A program made the position numbers and the translations under genes. 64,000 bases of DNA. It comes from Hofstenia miamia (taxonomy: Eukaryota > Xenacoelomorpha > Acoela). The DNA is taken from positions 590,656 through 654,655 of the forward strand of contig SCFE01000053.1 of the NCBI GenBank assembly GCA_004352715.1, in the 5' to 3' direction. Under the pieces are notes generated by a model. It had not been told where the DNA came from. It searched no databases and saw nothing but the letters and a program-made list of their open reading frames with translations. Below, piece after piece: positions 35,564 through 46,597 of this stretch (position 1 is its first letter; every line of letters starts with the position of its first letter).

Positions 35564-37116
35564 TGATGACAGCCTTTAATCATTAAAACCTCAGCCACTG
35601 GAAGTAGATGACATTAATATTTCACACGAATGGATTCGGGAGAAAAAAGGTTTTGAATTACTTCTTTAAGCAAACGAGCTTGACAAAAAATCAGATAGCG
35701 TTAGAAGTGCTTTTTTACAGAGAACCATTGGTCAAAATGCTTTGGAAATTTTCGATAATCTCACTTGGGAAGATTGCGAGGATAACTCAAAGTTCAGTTG
35801 TTATAAAAAAATACGATTTATATTTTAGTAAAGAACCTAATGAAACTTTCGAAAGATATAAGTTCTTCAGTCAAAAAAGAAACAGATTATAGATTGATAC
35901 ATTTGTTAATTTATAACGGACACATTCGCGAAATTGTAGCTTTGTAAAACTAACAGACAACCTAATACGTGATCAACTTGTCATCACAATGACAGAAGAT
36001 GAACTACAAGAACGTTTGTTAAGGGAGCAAAACCTTATCTTAAGCAGAGCAATCGCAATCTGTAGATGTCATTTGAAGAGTCACATGAGCAAATCAAATC
36101 ACTGAAGAATTGGGAAACACCTCAAAACCTGGAGGGCAAAAAGAAATGGGGATCGATACAATTGGACCTTATCGTAAAGCTTTGCCAACCTTCAAACAAT
36201 CATTTAACAATAAGAACAGCAGCATAAATTGTTGGCAATATGGATGCCGACATCAACGTAGAAATTGTCCAGCATACGGAAAAGGATGTAAAAACTGTAA
36301 TGGTCCAAATCATTTCTCAAAAATGTGTAGAATACATCTACAAAGACAACACAAAGTTGGTACTGTCAATGAAGCATACTTGTCTAGTGATGAAGAAAAC
36401 GATGAAGAATATAGTTGCGATTCGATTACAAGAAATGAGTGCAGGAAAATTTAATCAATTGAAACCATAGCTTTGATTAACAGGTGAAAAATCAAAATGA
36501 AGGTTGACTCGGGGGCCCAGTGTAATGTTCTTTCTCTTCAAGATTTCAAGTCGCTTGGCCTTACTAATCAACTGAAAAACCGTCCAAAGTTAGATTAACT
36601 GGTTATGGAGGCAACAGGGTACCAGTAAAAGAAGTCCGCTCTTTACCTATAATCTTGGGCAGTAAAAGAAGAAGGTCGAATGCTGATTTCATTCATTATA
36701 TGCTCAAAAGATGTTACCAATTTTAGAATTGGAAACTTACTTAAAAAAATGACATCCTGCAAGTAAATGTTAAGAAAGACTTGTTTATTCTATATCAAAG
36801 AATGCGTCTACCAAACCTCAGTTTTTTCGGATAGGGTCCGAAAAGATATAACGCTATGCTGTCCAATGCTGCCCTCCGGATCTAAATTGCACGACAACTC
36901 ACCACATGCCATAACAAACCACTACTCTAATGTCTTTAAAGTATTAGGAATCTACAAAGTAAAATATAATATAAAGTTGAAACCCAGTGCAATACCCGTC
37001 ATACATCCCCTAGAAGAGTTCCACATACAATCTTAGATAAATTGAGAGATAAGTTGAGTGAATTGGAGGTAAATAATGTGATTACAAAGGTAGAAGATAG
37101 TGCAAATTGGGTTAGT

Positions 37117-37416
37117 GAAGTGATCCAAATTCAATACGTTAACAAGTGAAAATGCACCGTAAACAACAATTCTAGTTTCAAATGCCTGCATACGCTTGAT
37201 AAATTGATTTGCATAAATATATTTGAAGAAACATGCAGAACCTAAATGTGTCAAAGTTATTTGTAATAACATTTGCGAAAAAAACACGCCTTTAACGTAA
37301 ACATCAGCTTTAGCGAATTTATTTTGAGTGTAAGTTAACGATTTGGTTTACGGTCATGTTAACGTAAAACATCATTTGTTAACGGTGTTGTTAACGTATT
37401 GAATTTGGATCACTTC
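37117..37416. mobile_element. 300 bp MITE inside gypsy RT
   Basis: Perfect 27 bp inverted repeats (GAAGTGATCCAAATTCAATA..., 37117-37143 and 37390-37416) enclose non-coding sequence with repeated GTTAAC/GTTTAC motifs. It splits the gypsy RT between SANWVS and LVITEKRNGD. The outer bases GGTTAGT/CCTTACC may be part of longer, imperfect ends. The target duplication is not resolved. Confidence 0.8.
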
Positions 37417-37740
37417 CCTTACCAGTCTCGTGATTACGGAAAAACGAAATGGAGATATTCGTTTGACCATGGATGCTAAGCAATTAAACTCGTACATCAT
37501 CCGAGAACCGCATTTTCAACCAAATCATTCACGAGAAATCTTCAATGGTAAATCAACATTTTCTGTAATTGATCTTTCTAATGCATTTTGGCATATCGAA
37601 CTAACAAAGCAGTCGTCCTATCTGTGCACATTCAATACCCCATTTGGAGGTCATCGATGGAACCGCATTCCCAATGGACTTTGCTCTGCGTCTGACAAAT
37701 CCCAGCAGATGACAGACAAGATATTCGAAGGCTTGCCGCA

Positions 37741-38364
37741 ATGACAGCTCTCATTCTGAGAGGCACAGTTTCAAATTGTTTTTCAATATCTTCGGTAGAA
37801 ATATTGTTAAATAAAGTGTGTACGGTGTTCCATAAACGATGGTAACTTTGCCAATTTAGGCTTTATGTTTTGCCAAAGGCCTTCTATTAAGTTAAGGTCA
37901 GGACTTTGGGCCGGCCATTCACTAGTCGTAATCCCACGTGTCTACTCAAGGTGATAAAAAAATTGAATTGTACATGTAGTTCGCGATTTATAGAAGTCAT
38001 CAATTGGGACAAAAAATCTTTCAATATGGTAACATATTTGGCAGAGTTCATGGTTCCATTAACTCGAGCCAGTGATCTTGTACCTTCGAACTTAACACCA
38101 CCCCAAACCATCAACGTTTTGCCACTATGCTTTACTGTGATTGTGACAAATCGAGCATGTAATGCCTGATGCTTCAAACGACGGCAACATTCGCGCAATC
38201 TCGGCCGCAGCGGAAATGATGATTCGTCTGTGAAAATTATTCGACTCCACTCTTCAACAATCCAAGTGGATTTAAAATGCAACTATAATGTGGTATTCGC
38301 AAATGGTGAAAAAGCCTCGATAATTTTGTTAATTACGATGTCCAATAACTTTTGATCGCTACTG
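37741..38364 (-). mobile_element. Tc1-like transposase fragment inserted in gypsy
   Basis: The minus-strand frame 37887-38282 has WSRIIFTDESSFPLRP (first Asp), MVWGGVKFEGTRSLARVNG, and AKYVTILKDFL. A frameshifted continuation has WPAQSPDLNLIEGLWQ (Glu). The second Asp region is damaged (HVQFNFFITLSRH). The right end reads CAGTAGCGATCAAAAGTTAT on the minus strand, a typical Tc1 terminus next to TA. The other end is lost at 37741. It lies between the RT and the integrase tail of the gypsy element. Confidence 0.8.
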
Positions 38365-39661
38365 TATATGGGCTTTATTGATTTCAACCCGATCATGAAA
38401 AGAAAAAAAAGGTACGACGACATATCCTATGGAATACTGTTGTATAACAACACTCCAAAATCATATTTAAGGCCCTCACCTGCACAGCTTCTTCAAAGAA
38501 AAAGTCTCAGAACAATGATTCAGAGATGGGAGTGGGGCGGATTGACCCATGTGGCAAGGTGGGCGGGTATGGGGCAAGATTTTTCAAAAGTGGGTACCCA
38601 TGGGGCAAAATTGGGGCAAAAACGTTTTTTAGTTAAGAAAAATTGAAGTAAACGATTTAGAGATTGTAAAAGTTCTGTGCTTAAAAATTGATATTCTTGA
38701 AAATTTCATCGCAGTTAGAGAAAATTAATTATCATGCATTTTTAGTTTTTAGTGAAATTTAGTTGTATTCAATGATATCAGCAAGATCATTTTGATCTGA
38801 TTTGTAGTCCATATCTTTGCAACTACATTGAAAGGAGTGCAATTGTCATTGTATAAATGTATTATATAAAATATTAGCTTTATGAAAAGCTTTATAGAGT
38901 TAAAATTAAATTTCATTTTGCTATAAATAATATCATTGAATTGCATTGGCATATTAAAAATTGACATTTAAAAAAATGATTCTGTATCTTCTAGAAAGTA
39001 AGGATTCAAAATATTTGAGTAACAGTGTGCCGCAATCGCAATGAAAATTATCATAGAACAAACATGGGCACTAAAATATCCTAAGTAGTTTTAGAGCATA
39101 ATTTTTTAGTAGACCAATTTGGTGCGGTAAATACAAAACGTTGGGCAGATTTCAACATGTGTAAATGGGACAGGGAAGTTCACAAAAATCTGCCCCCATT
39201 TCCACCTCTGCAATTGTGCTAACAGTAGTGAAACATCCGCTACCTAACGTCGCCTATCATGATGAAATTGACAAAAAACATGCTCCTACAAAAGAATCAG
39301 AAAACCTACTATGACTGTGGAACAAGAATTCTAATTCTAAGTGAACTCAAACCTGGAGAAATCGTCATTGTAAAAAATCTTCGAAATGAAACAGGACGTA
39401 TTATATCTAAAGCAAGTGAGCCTCGATCTTACTGGATTAAAGTAAAAGGAAGTGGGAATGTGATAAGAAGAAACAGACAACACCTGCAACCAATTTACAA
39501 CGAAACTATAAAGCTTGGTTTCTATGATGATTACCTGCCACCTGACAGTGAGTCGCCTCAAGGACAAATCCACTCTCCCATTCGTTTGTTAAGAAGATCC
39601 AATCGCACAAGAAAGGACGTTGATAGATATGGTATATTTGTTTCCCATTAAAGAAGAAGGT

Positions 39662-39829
39662 TGTGGTAGTATTATAGTACCACCCGGAACTAACCTGCTC
39701 CTGTCACGGACTATTTACCGTATGTTTACGTATGTTTACTATTGTAACAAGCTCATTTAATGTATATATAAAAATGTACTAATGTGATTTTAATAAACGA
39801 TTTTATTCTTACTGCTTAACCTTATAACA
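39662..39829 (+). repeat. 3' LTR, 168 bp
   Basis: Starts TGTGGTAGTATTATAG directly after a polypurine tract and ends CTTATAACA. Its last 75 bases match 35488-35563. This is unusually short for an LTR, though K02A2.6-like copies with short LTRs are known. Confidence 0.7.
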
Positions 39830-39849
39830 GTTTTTCATTTCTTAGATTT

Positions 39850-40386
39850 ATTAAATTTGGATCCGCTACAATGTCAAAAAGAAAATACTATGCTTTAGTA
39901 GAATGGTCAAGGCGTGATTAATGTATACCTAGGGATTTAAATCTTCAGAATCATCCTTTAGTACAAACTGAAAATACTTTGTTCCCACCACTTCATAATA
40001 AATTAGCAATACTTAAGAACTTTGTTCAAGTATTTAAAAGGAGGGTGAAGCCATGAGGATGCTAAAGGAAATATTCCCAAGATGGTCTAACACTAAGTTA
40101 AACAAAGGTTTTATTAGACGTACTATTCATACGTTATAAAATGAAAACTTTCAAGTTTGTTTGAATATCCTAGCAAGATGAGCATGGAAAGCAATTCGGG
40201 AAACTAGAATTTTTTAACGAATTTCGCTCCCCAGATTACAATAAAATATTCAGTGACCTACTAGAAGTATTTAATGAAATTGGTGTCAATATGTAACTTA
40301 AAATTCACTTCCCCAAATATCATATAGAGTTCTTTCCCGCTGATTTAGGTAAAGTTTCAGACGAACATAGCGTTTCCATAAGATAG
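39850..40386 (+). pseudogene. Relic of a widespread invertebrate repeat-borne protein
   Basis: Shifting frames on the plus strand give NTLFPPLHNKLAILKNFVQV, EAMRMLKEIFPRWSNTKLN, FRSPDYNKIFSDLLEVFNEI and KIHFPKYHIEFFPADLGKVS with DEHS. The order and the 'KIHF.....FFP..LG.VSDE' motif match an uncharacterised protein present in many copies in arthropod, cnidarian and other invertebrate genomes. Its role is unknown to me. This copy has several stops and frameshifts and joins a LINE fragment at about 40387. Confidence 0.5.
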
Positions 40387-41416
40387 AACGGAGTACCGCT
40401 AGGTCAATTGATTCAATACGCCGGCGATACATGCATTTTAGTGGAAATACATTCTTAAATCAAGCACTAAAATTTTGAAAAATTGAGTAAATATTTTAAC
40501 CGGCACAAATTCAACAACAACTGTGAAAAAACTGAATTTTGCTTCCTGAATCCTCAGGGAAAAAGTGAATGACTATCAAATTTTTAACTTACTGTACTTT
40601 TAGTAACACCTCCATCTCCCTTAAAGAATCTTTTATATATATAGGCATAACTATTCACTCAAAATTTTACATACAAGTTGCAAGTTTAAAAAAGCTCATG
40701 GCAATGAGTACTAAAACAATATCACACGTAGCTGATTTACTAATATGATTCAATTATTTCATGCTTTAGTCATGAGTTATATAATTATGCAAATACACTT
40801 TTTTTCAAGCTTAAATGAATCATTAGTAAAAAAACTTACAATACAATTAAAATGGGCAGTGAATGTTTGTCAGAAAAATTCCTTCAAAACAAGAAATTTC
40901 ATTTTTTTATCAATGCTGTTTCCAAATCAGCTTTATGTTTTTAATATTTTGATTAAGTATTTTAAAATATAAAATCAATTTGCTCCTTATAATTCAATAT
41001 CATTTCCAAACTTTTGTCATAAGCGCAATATAAGAACAACCATTACTATAGCATTAAATTTCATAAAAAAATCAAGCAACAGTCTTATATTAATGTTGCA
41101 AATCGCAAATGGAATCGATTACCAAATGAAATTAAAATGATTAAGAGTGCAATTAAGTTTACAAGGAAATTGAAAGCATTTATGGTGAAAGGTAAATTTA
41201 TTTTGGGTAAATCATGGCTAGGATTCAAATTTTAGAATAAAGATTATACAATGACATGCAACTAACTTCCATAGCCGGAACAGAACAGATTTTGTTGTCT
41301 TGTTATTTTTTGTAAACATAGTTATTTGTTATCATTCTTGACACTATTCAGATAATAACCAGTCTTGTAATTGAAAACATTACCTGAGTAAAAAATATCT
41401 TATCTTATCTTATAGA
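40387..41416 (+). mobile_element. LINE family B, degraded, TATCT-repeat tail
   Basis: It begins NGVPLGQLIQYAGDTCIL, which fuses the GVPQG and QYADD boxes of reverse transcriptase with the DNA between them deleted. It continues with CEKTEFCFLNPQGKSE and 40745-40972 (LTIQLKWAVNVCQKNSFKTR), then the RKWNRLPNEIK type C-terminus near 41105. It ends in (ATCTT)n at 41394-41416. The same tail closes the copy at 51655-52316. The element is non-functional. Confidence 0.7.
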
Positions 41417-41665
41417 CAGTGTTATTGAATGAAGTTACTAAGGGCAAGCAATGACTACATGATGGCGATTTTTGGCTCTTGGACACTTAAATTAGTCTTT
41501 TGTTCCAGGTTCTATGTTTTGCTTTGAATGATCGATATATTTTTGCCTAAGTATGATTTTAGATTGCTAGGTCTAATAGATTTACATTCAGTTTGGTAAC
41601 TTTACTGTCCAAGAAATGTGAACCAGACAGCCTGACGCTAGTAACTTGGTTTGTTATTTTTCTAG

Positions 41666-41779
41666 GAAATGAGACGAGAGGAAAATAAACGTCATATTCG
41701 GAATCATGTTAGTGAAAGCGAATATAGTCAAGTTCCTGTTAAAGAAAAAATATTTACCCCAAAATTATCGGAAACTTAG
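41666..41779 (+). CDS. Putative last exon of an unidentified gene
   Basis: A strong acceptor (TTGTTATTTTTCTAG) is followed by a 38-codon open stretch. It begins EMRREENKRHIRNHVSESEY, continues SQVPVKEKIFTPKLSET and ends with TAG, with few AT-biased codons. It looks like the charged C-terminus of a host protein. The upstream exons would lie between 28.4 and 41.6 kb, within repeats or the gaps. I did not find them. An open stretch at 35338-35432 is a weak candidate. Chance is not excluded. Confidence 0.4.
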   Translation, partial: EMRREENKRHIRNHVSESEYSQVPVKEKIFTPKLSET

Positions 41780-41890
41780 GTTCGATATTTTGAGAAAACA
41801 TCATGCAATTAAATCTATCTACATGGAATAACTCCCCTTTTATTAATTTGTAATGTATATTTACAAGCTATTTATTCAAAGTATATTTTG

Positions 41891-41935
<45 letters not shown>

Positions 41936-42450
41936 TATGCATAATTAATCTCAGATATAATTATCCCTTTTTAGCATGTACATATTCTATTTTTATTGTA
42001 TATTTATTCCGGGATATTTCATTACTAAGTTGTTTTGTGTCTATTATATAATCGTGCAATACATTTGTAGCTACCCTTCGTTGCTGTTCTTCACATTATT
42101 ACTTATAATAGTTCGTCACTCTAAGCTCTTACGTTTGGTGGGAGCCTTAGTTCCACATTTTCAGGCTAGTTCCACTTGGGAAATTTGAAAAAAATTCGCG
42201 TTTTATATCTTTTTAACTATTAGTCACTTAAATATAAATTTTTAACAATTAAGCATAGAATTGCAAATACCATGCTTAGATATTATGCACACATGTTAAA
42301 TTCTTACGTGCACAATGTTGCTGTGAGAAAACAAACTGCATATATATTTTTTTACTTTATTTTTTAGAAACAATGTATAATAAATATCCTGGGTATCATT
42401 ATTTCCTAAGAAAAAAGTTTACGGCATAACATTTTATGCAAATAATAAGA
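41780..42450. other. No gene seen; (TA)n at 41893-41931
   Basis: AT-rich sequence. Nothing is recognised apart from the microsatellite. Confidence 0.5.
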
Positions 42451-42821
42451 CTTACAAAGTAATCGTCAGCTTCTTGCAAATTAATAACTCTAAATTTACT
42501 AGATTTTACAATAATAATTATAATTTTCTAAATTTTTTCTGATTTGAATGTACAAATACTAGAAAAGATAACAAATTTTAAACAAAAATATTACACCAGA
42601 CATCAAGATCAAGTTATTTAAAAATCATTGTGAGCACTTTCATAAACTCCTTGCAACTAAAGAAGTCTATATTTGTCTATATTTATAAATTAAACTTACC
42701 ATATTTTATAATTTTGAAAATTATTATTATTATTGTAAAATCTAGTAAATTTAGAAGGAATAATTTGTAAAGAAACTGACGATGACTTTGTAAGTCGAAC
42801 GATGACTTTGTAAGTCGAAAT
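42451..42821. repeat. Large inverted repeat with hammerhead-like core
   Basis: Arms 42451-42530 and 42713-42800 are complementary over about 80 bp, including CTAGTAAATTTAGA and GTAAAATCTAG, around a ~180 bp loop. Each arm holds CTGACGAT.ACTTTGTAAGTC. In the right arm this is CTGACGA (42777-42783), a GACTT/AAGTC hairpin, then GAAC, a direct repeat of the hairpin, and GAAA (42818-42821). CTGANGA-stem-GAAA is the core of hammerhead ribozymes, which occur in Penelope-like elements. Stems I and III were not established. Confidence 0.5.
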
Positions 42822-42849
42822 ATATCTGCATGCTCTTAAGTTTAATATA

Positions 42850-43800
42850 ATATTAGTTTACGGAGTCAATAAAAATATTGTTTTAAAACTAGGGTTATTT
42901 AATGTTGGTGTTAATAACCCAATAACAGCATTCAGCGCCTGTTAATGTAAATTGATGTTAGACGTTTGATGTGTTTGTTTTTGGTATATTCTTTAATCTA
43001 CATTTTGAATAGAAACATTGGTTTAAATAAATGAAAATGTTGAATATGTGCAATCTCTAAGTAATAGTATATTTATCGAAAAGATTACAGTGTTCTTAAA
43101 ACATGCATAACAAAAATTATCAAACAAAGAAAACATGTCAACACGAATTTTATTAATCTTCCTTTGCTAAAAGTTAAGACGTCGTTCATTTTCAATAAAA
43201 AAAGCAACATAACAGGTTTTCTTAAAATATAAAATCAACGCTTTATTATACCTAAGTTAAAATCAATTTGAATAAGGATTCCAACTGGTTTAACACTCCT
43301 GAAAATTAGCTTAAGATAAGTTTTTTAAAACTGTTCCCATGCCGTGTCATATATTCAAGACTCCTAACAAGTTTTACAGTGCAAATTTAAACATTCAAAA
43401 TTTCCAAGTGAACATTTTTGTAATAAGTATATATCAATAAAGAATATCGACGTCTTATATTATTGCTGTATTTATGATTTTTGACATTTATATTCGTGTA
43501 TGGATTGTGCTGCTCCCGAAATTTTTTTTCAAACGACAGGGGTCTTATTTTTAATGTTTACAGATTAATGCTTTGCATATTTGTTGCTTTTGAAAATGTG
43601 AAAATCACTTTAAATTAACACTAAAAATTATGGTGTATAACCCCCATTAAAATACAGTTTTTTCATTTTTTTTATTTTTTAGATTTTGCATTTTCTAATA
43701 GTTTGATTATCATAGTTTAATAATCCACTCCAAAAACAAAATTTATGCATAAAAGGGCTAAAATATAAATAAAATGGCCTTAGCAACGGAAAAATATCAT
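42850..43800. other. No gene seen
   Basis: AT-rich flank of the Mutator element. Its 5' terminal inverted repeat may lie here but was not identified. Confidence 0.4.
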
Positions 43801-43801
43801 T

Positions 43802-45531
43802 TTGTCCAGCTGCTTGTTACAAAGTTTGCTTTGCTGCAATTCAATAATAGAAGTATGCCCCCTTTGTTTACTTCCTGTTTATTTCTCTCCAATTTCTTAT
43901 TTGAGTATATTGCACTGTGGAAATTTGACTGAAAATAATTCATTCCAATCTTCGCCTAAATGTTTATTTTTTGAGAGAAAATTGGTTTTATCTTGTGCAG
44001 AAACATTTGTATTTTATTTCTGTGTAGTTATTTTGTTGAAAACATGGGAAATAAGAAAAATACCAGAAGGAAAAAAAGACGATTTTTTGGTAACTGATTC
44101 AACAAATAACACTGTCTCACACTGCAATGAAACTGTTGAAAATACTAATAACATGAATATTGAAGCCCTAATGCATCTAGAAATAAACTTTTGCCTGAAA
44201 AGGAGTACTTCTCAGAGGGGCCCCTTGATAGGCCTACAGACAAAGTTAGTCGAACTGGTACTAATAGAGAATGCAAAGTTCCAACCCTATCAGGCTTCAT
44301 TTTGCTTCACACCAAAGTACTTGCAACAATTGTTGGGGTCCTGATTTGTCCATCATGCTTTTCTAGTGGACTATATGTTGTTTCAGATAACAGAAAGTTT
44401 GGTTTAGCTGTTTGTTTTAGTGTGACAGGCAAATACTGTATGTGGACTGAAAATTTTGTATCATCTCCAATGATAACAAAAAAGGTGTCGGTTCTAAACC
44501 CTATGAAGTAAACCGAAGGATTTTAATGGCATGTGATGTTTGGACTAAAAAGGACAAAAATTCCAGGGAATACCAAGAATGGCATTCAAACCATCAATGC
44601 AAAATGGATCATAAAGGTTCAGCCAGTGCAATGGAACCTGCAGGGGCCCTTGAAATTTTCAAGTGATCTGTCGAAAAATATGACCTCATGTATACAGAAT
44701 ACATTGGAGATGGGGACAGCGCGTCCTTCAAGCATGTCAAAGAAGTTGTCCCACATCCCGGCCAAGACATTGTAAAGAAGGAATGCGTGGGACACATACA
44801 GAAAAGAGTTGGGTCCAGGCTGCGGGAACTCAGAAAAAACTACAAAGGAAAGAAGCTAGCGGATGGTAAGGGTATCTCAGGTGCTAAAGGCAAACTAACA
44901 GATGCAGCTATAAATCGATTACAAAACTATTATGTCATCGCGATACGACAACACAAGGGTGACTTGCCAGCTATGAAAAAATCTGCAGCTGCTGTTCTTG
45001 ACCACTGTGCATCTACAGATAACAACCCAAAGCATACACAGTGTTCTAATATTTGGTGTGGATATCTGAAAGACCCCAGAATTACAAACAAGGGTTTTGG
45101 TCTGGATGATGCAGTATACAAAGTTGTCAAGCCAATATTTTCTGACCTTACTGGGGAAGCGCTGCTGTCGCGTTGTGTTGACGCATATACCCAAAACAAC
45201 AACGAGTCACTGAACGGGTTAATTTGGAACAGATGTGCTAAAGAAGTATATTGTGGCAGGCAGGTCTTGGAAACTGCAGTGACTAGTGCTGTCTGCACAT
45301 TCAACGACGGAGATATGTGCATTGCTGGAGTTCTTGGCAGACTGGGAATTGAACCAAGGGAGAATATATTAACTCCATAAAGTCCCGCAACCTAAAGCGT
45401 ATTCACCAAGCTGATAAAGCCAGCTCTGAAAAGGGAAAAAAGAGAAGAAAAACACTTAGGGCAATAAAGAAGGGGTTTCTAGACAAAGAAAAGGAACAAG
45501 AAGGCGAATTGTATGGGTCTGGGAAGTTCTA
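43802..45531 (+). pseudogene. Mutator-family transposase, few lesions
   Basis: An N-terminal segment (44191-44511) has ICPSCFSSGLYVVSDNRKFG, a CxxC zinc-binding start. A frame-broken middle then gives QEWHSNHQCKMDHKGSASAM, the HKG.S..ME motif of this family's DDE core. 44688-45380 encodes YTEYIGDGDSASFKHVKE (the GDGD catalytic Asp region), VKKECVGHIQKR, a basic linker, LTDAAINRLQNYYVIAIRQH and TQNNNESLNGLIWNRCAKEV. The C-terminal tail, IHQADKASSEKGKKRRK to LYGSGKF, continues in another frame to TAA 45531. This matches the invertebrate 'Mutator-like transposase' family, cut-and-paste enzymes with a DDE core. Lesions are a frame break near 44510, a TGA near 44664, and a frameshift near 45370. 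TIRs were not found, so the element limits are unknown. Confidence 0.8.
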
Positions 45532-46597
45532 AATAAAATAAGTTGAACTTGAACATACTTTTTCACCAACTTATAATTTTTGTGCAGTGATATCTCCCAA
45601 ACTGTTTTGTGTAGAGATGTGAAATTATACATACATGTAGAGAAAGAGTTGCTCTAGTGGATGAATAAAATAGATTTTGATGAAAATTTATAATTACAGA
45701 GTTATGTACTCAATTAGTAAGTACGCATATCATAATTTATCATATAAGCTTTCTGTAAGAAAATATTTTTCTTATGCATTGAAGGTTTAAAGGAGCTAAT
45801 TCATCCAATGCAGGTTTTCAAGAGTTTTCATATGATACCTTGGTTGGTAACATGGGATTATAATTTTCAAGTTATCGCTGTTTAAATAATATGCAAATTA
45901 GCATTAATTATGCAAATTAGCATAACTGAAAAAAATTTGCAAAATTTTCCTTCTTAAGTATATTACACAAGATCTTGTGAAAGTATGCCCAAATTTCTGC
46001 ATTTAACTGAAAAACCATCTAATTAGGGGCTAACCACCTTAAGATAAGCGCAAACAAACAACTTGTCGAAATTGCTTTAGCGTGTTTCAATGCTATTTGA
46101 TAGCCTAGCTATTTTGAATTTTCTATAAAGATTGCAACCTGCGAATTGGGTTAAGTGTTCAATACACATTCGTGATCGTAGAGTGTGAAGCCCATTTAAT
46201 ACATCATCCCAAATCTTCTCCCGTCACCTACAGTTGAAATGAAATTATAGCGACATGTAGCCTATATGCAATGCAATTGCGGCAGAAATCTCTTTTGACT
46301 ATTAGTCAAAATATTTGACTATATTAGTCAAATTTTTTGCCTAATAGACAAAAGAATGCAAAACCGCAATTTTGACTATAGTCAAAAGACTAACCGTGTG
46401 GCACCCCATTTATGAATGTATTTGGGTTTTTAAGTGTTTATTTGCATTGTTAGTAATTTATTGGTAGTTAAATTTTCAAATCAACATTTACATCAGTCTT
46501 AAATATACAAATCATTACTTACATCATTCTTAAGTTCTTAGATACAAACTACAGCATTGGTCGTAAATATATGTAATGGCAAACAAATATAATCAAA
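45532..46597. other. Non-coding; tandem ATGCAAATTAGCAT and palindromes
   Basis: No gene is visible. ATGCAAATTAGCAT occurs twice in tandem at 45890-45921. Three dyads built on TTTGACTA/TAGTCAAA lie at 46293-46389 (separate entry). Confidence 0.5.
46293..46389. repeat. Cluster of three TTTGACTA..TAGTCAAA palindromes
   Basis: TTTTGACTATTAGTCAAAA (46293-46311), TTTGACTATATTAGTCAAA (46314-46332) and TTTTGACTATAGTCAAAA (46371-46388) are perfect or near-perfect dyads within 97 bp. They are flanked by inverted GCAATTGCGG / ACCGCAATTTT. They could be a MITE end or a foldback element. A protein-binding site array is less likely. Confidence 0.6.

Larger units (their letters stand above)
35390..39829 (+). 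mobile_element. Ty3/gypsy element, K02A2.6-like type, interrupted and dead
   Basis: Gag remnants run from 35600 to 36450. They include EPNETFERYKFFSQKRN, DNLIRDQLVITMTEDELQER, SRAIAICR, and two zinc knuckles in one frame (CWQYGCRHQRRNC, CKNCNGPNHFSKMC). The protease follows with VDSGAQCNVLSLQDF (36500). RT starts near 37035; LSELEVNNVITKVEDSANWV is split from ITEKRNGDIRLTMDAKQLN (37430) by a 300 bp MITE, and ends at 37741 where a Tc1 interrupts. The integrase tail and C-terminal region lie at 39259-39651 (LKPGEIVIVKNLRNE, NVIRRNRQHLQPI). The RNaseH and integrase core are missing. A purine tract AAAGAAGAAGG (39651-39661) precedes the 3' LTR. The element is flanked by short LTRs (35390-35563 and 39662-39829). 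Confidence 0.82.

Noticed and set aside
45890-45921. Two ATGCAAAT octamers as a regulatory element
   Set aside because: They are a 20 bp tandem repeat in AT-rich non-coding DNA beside a dead transposon; nothing ties them to a gene.
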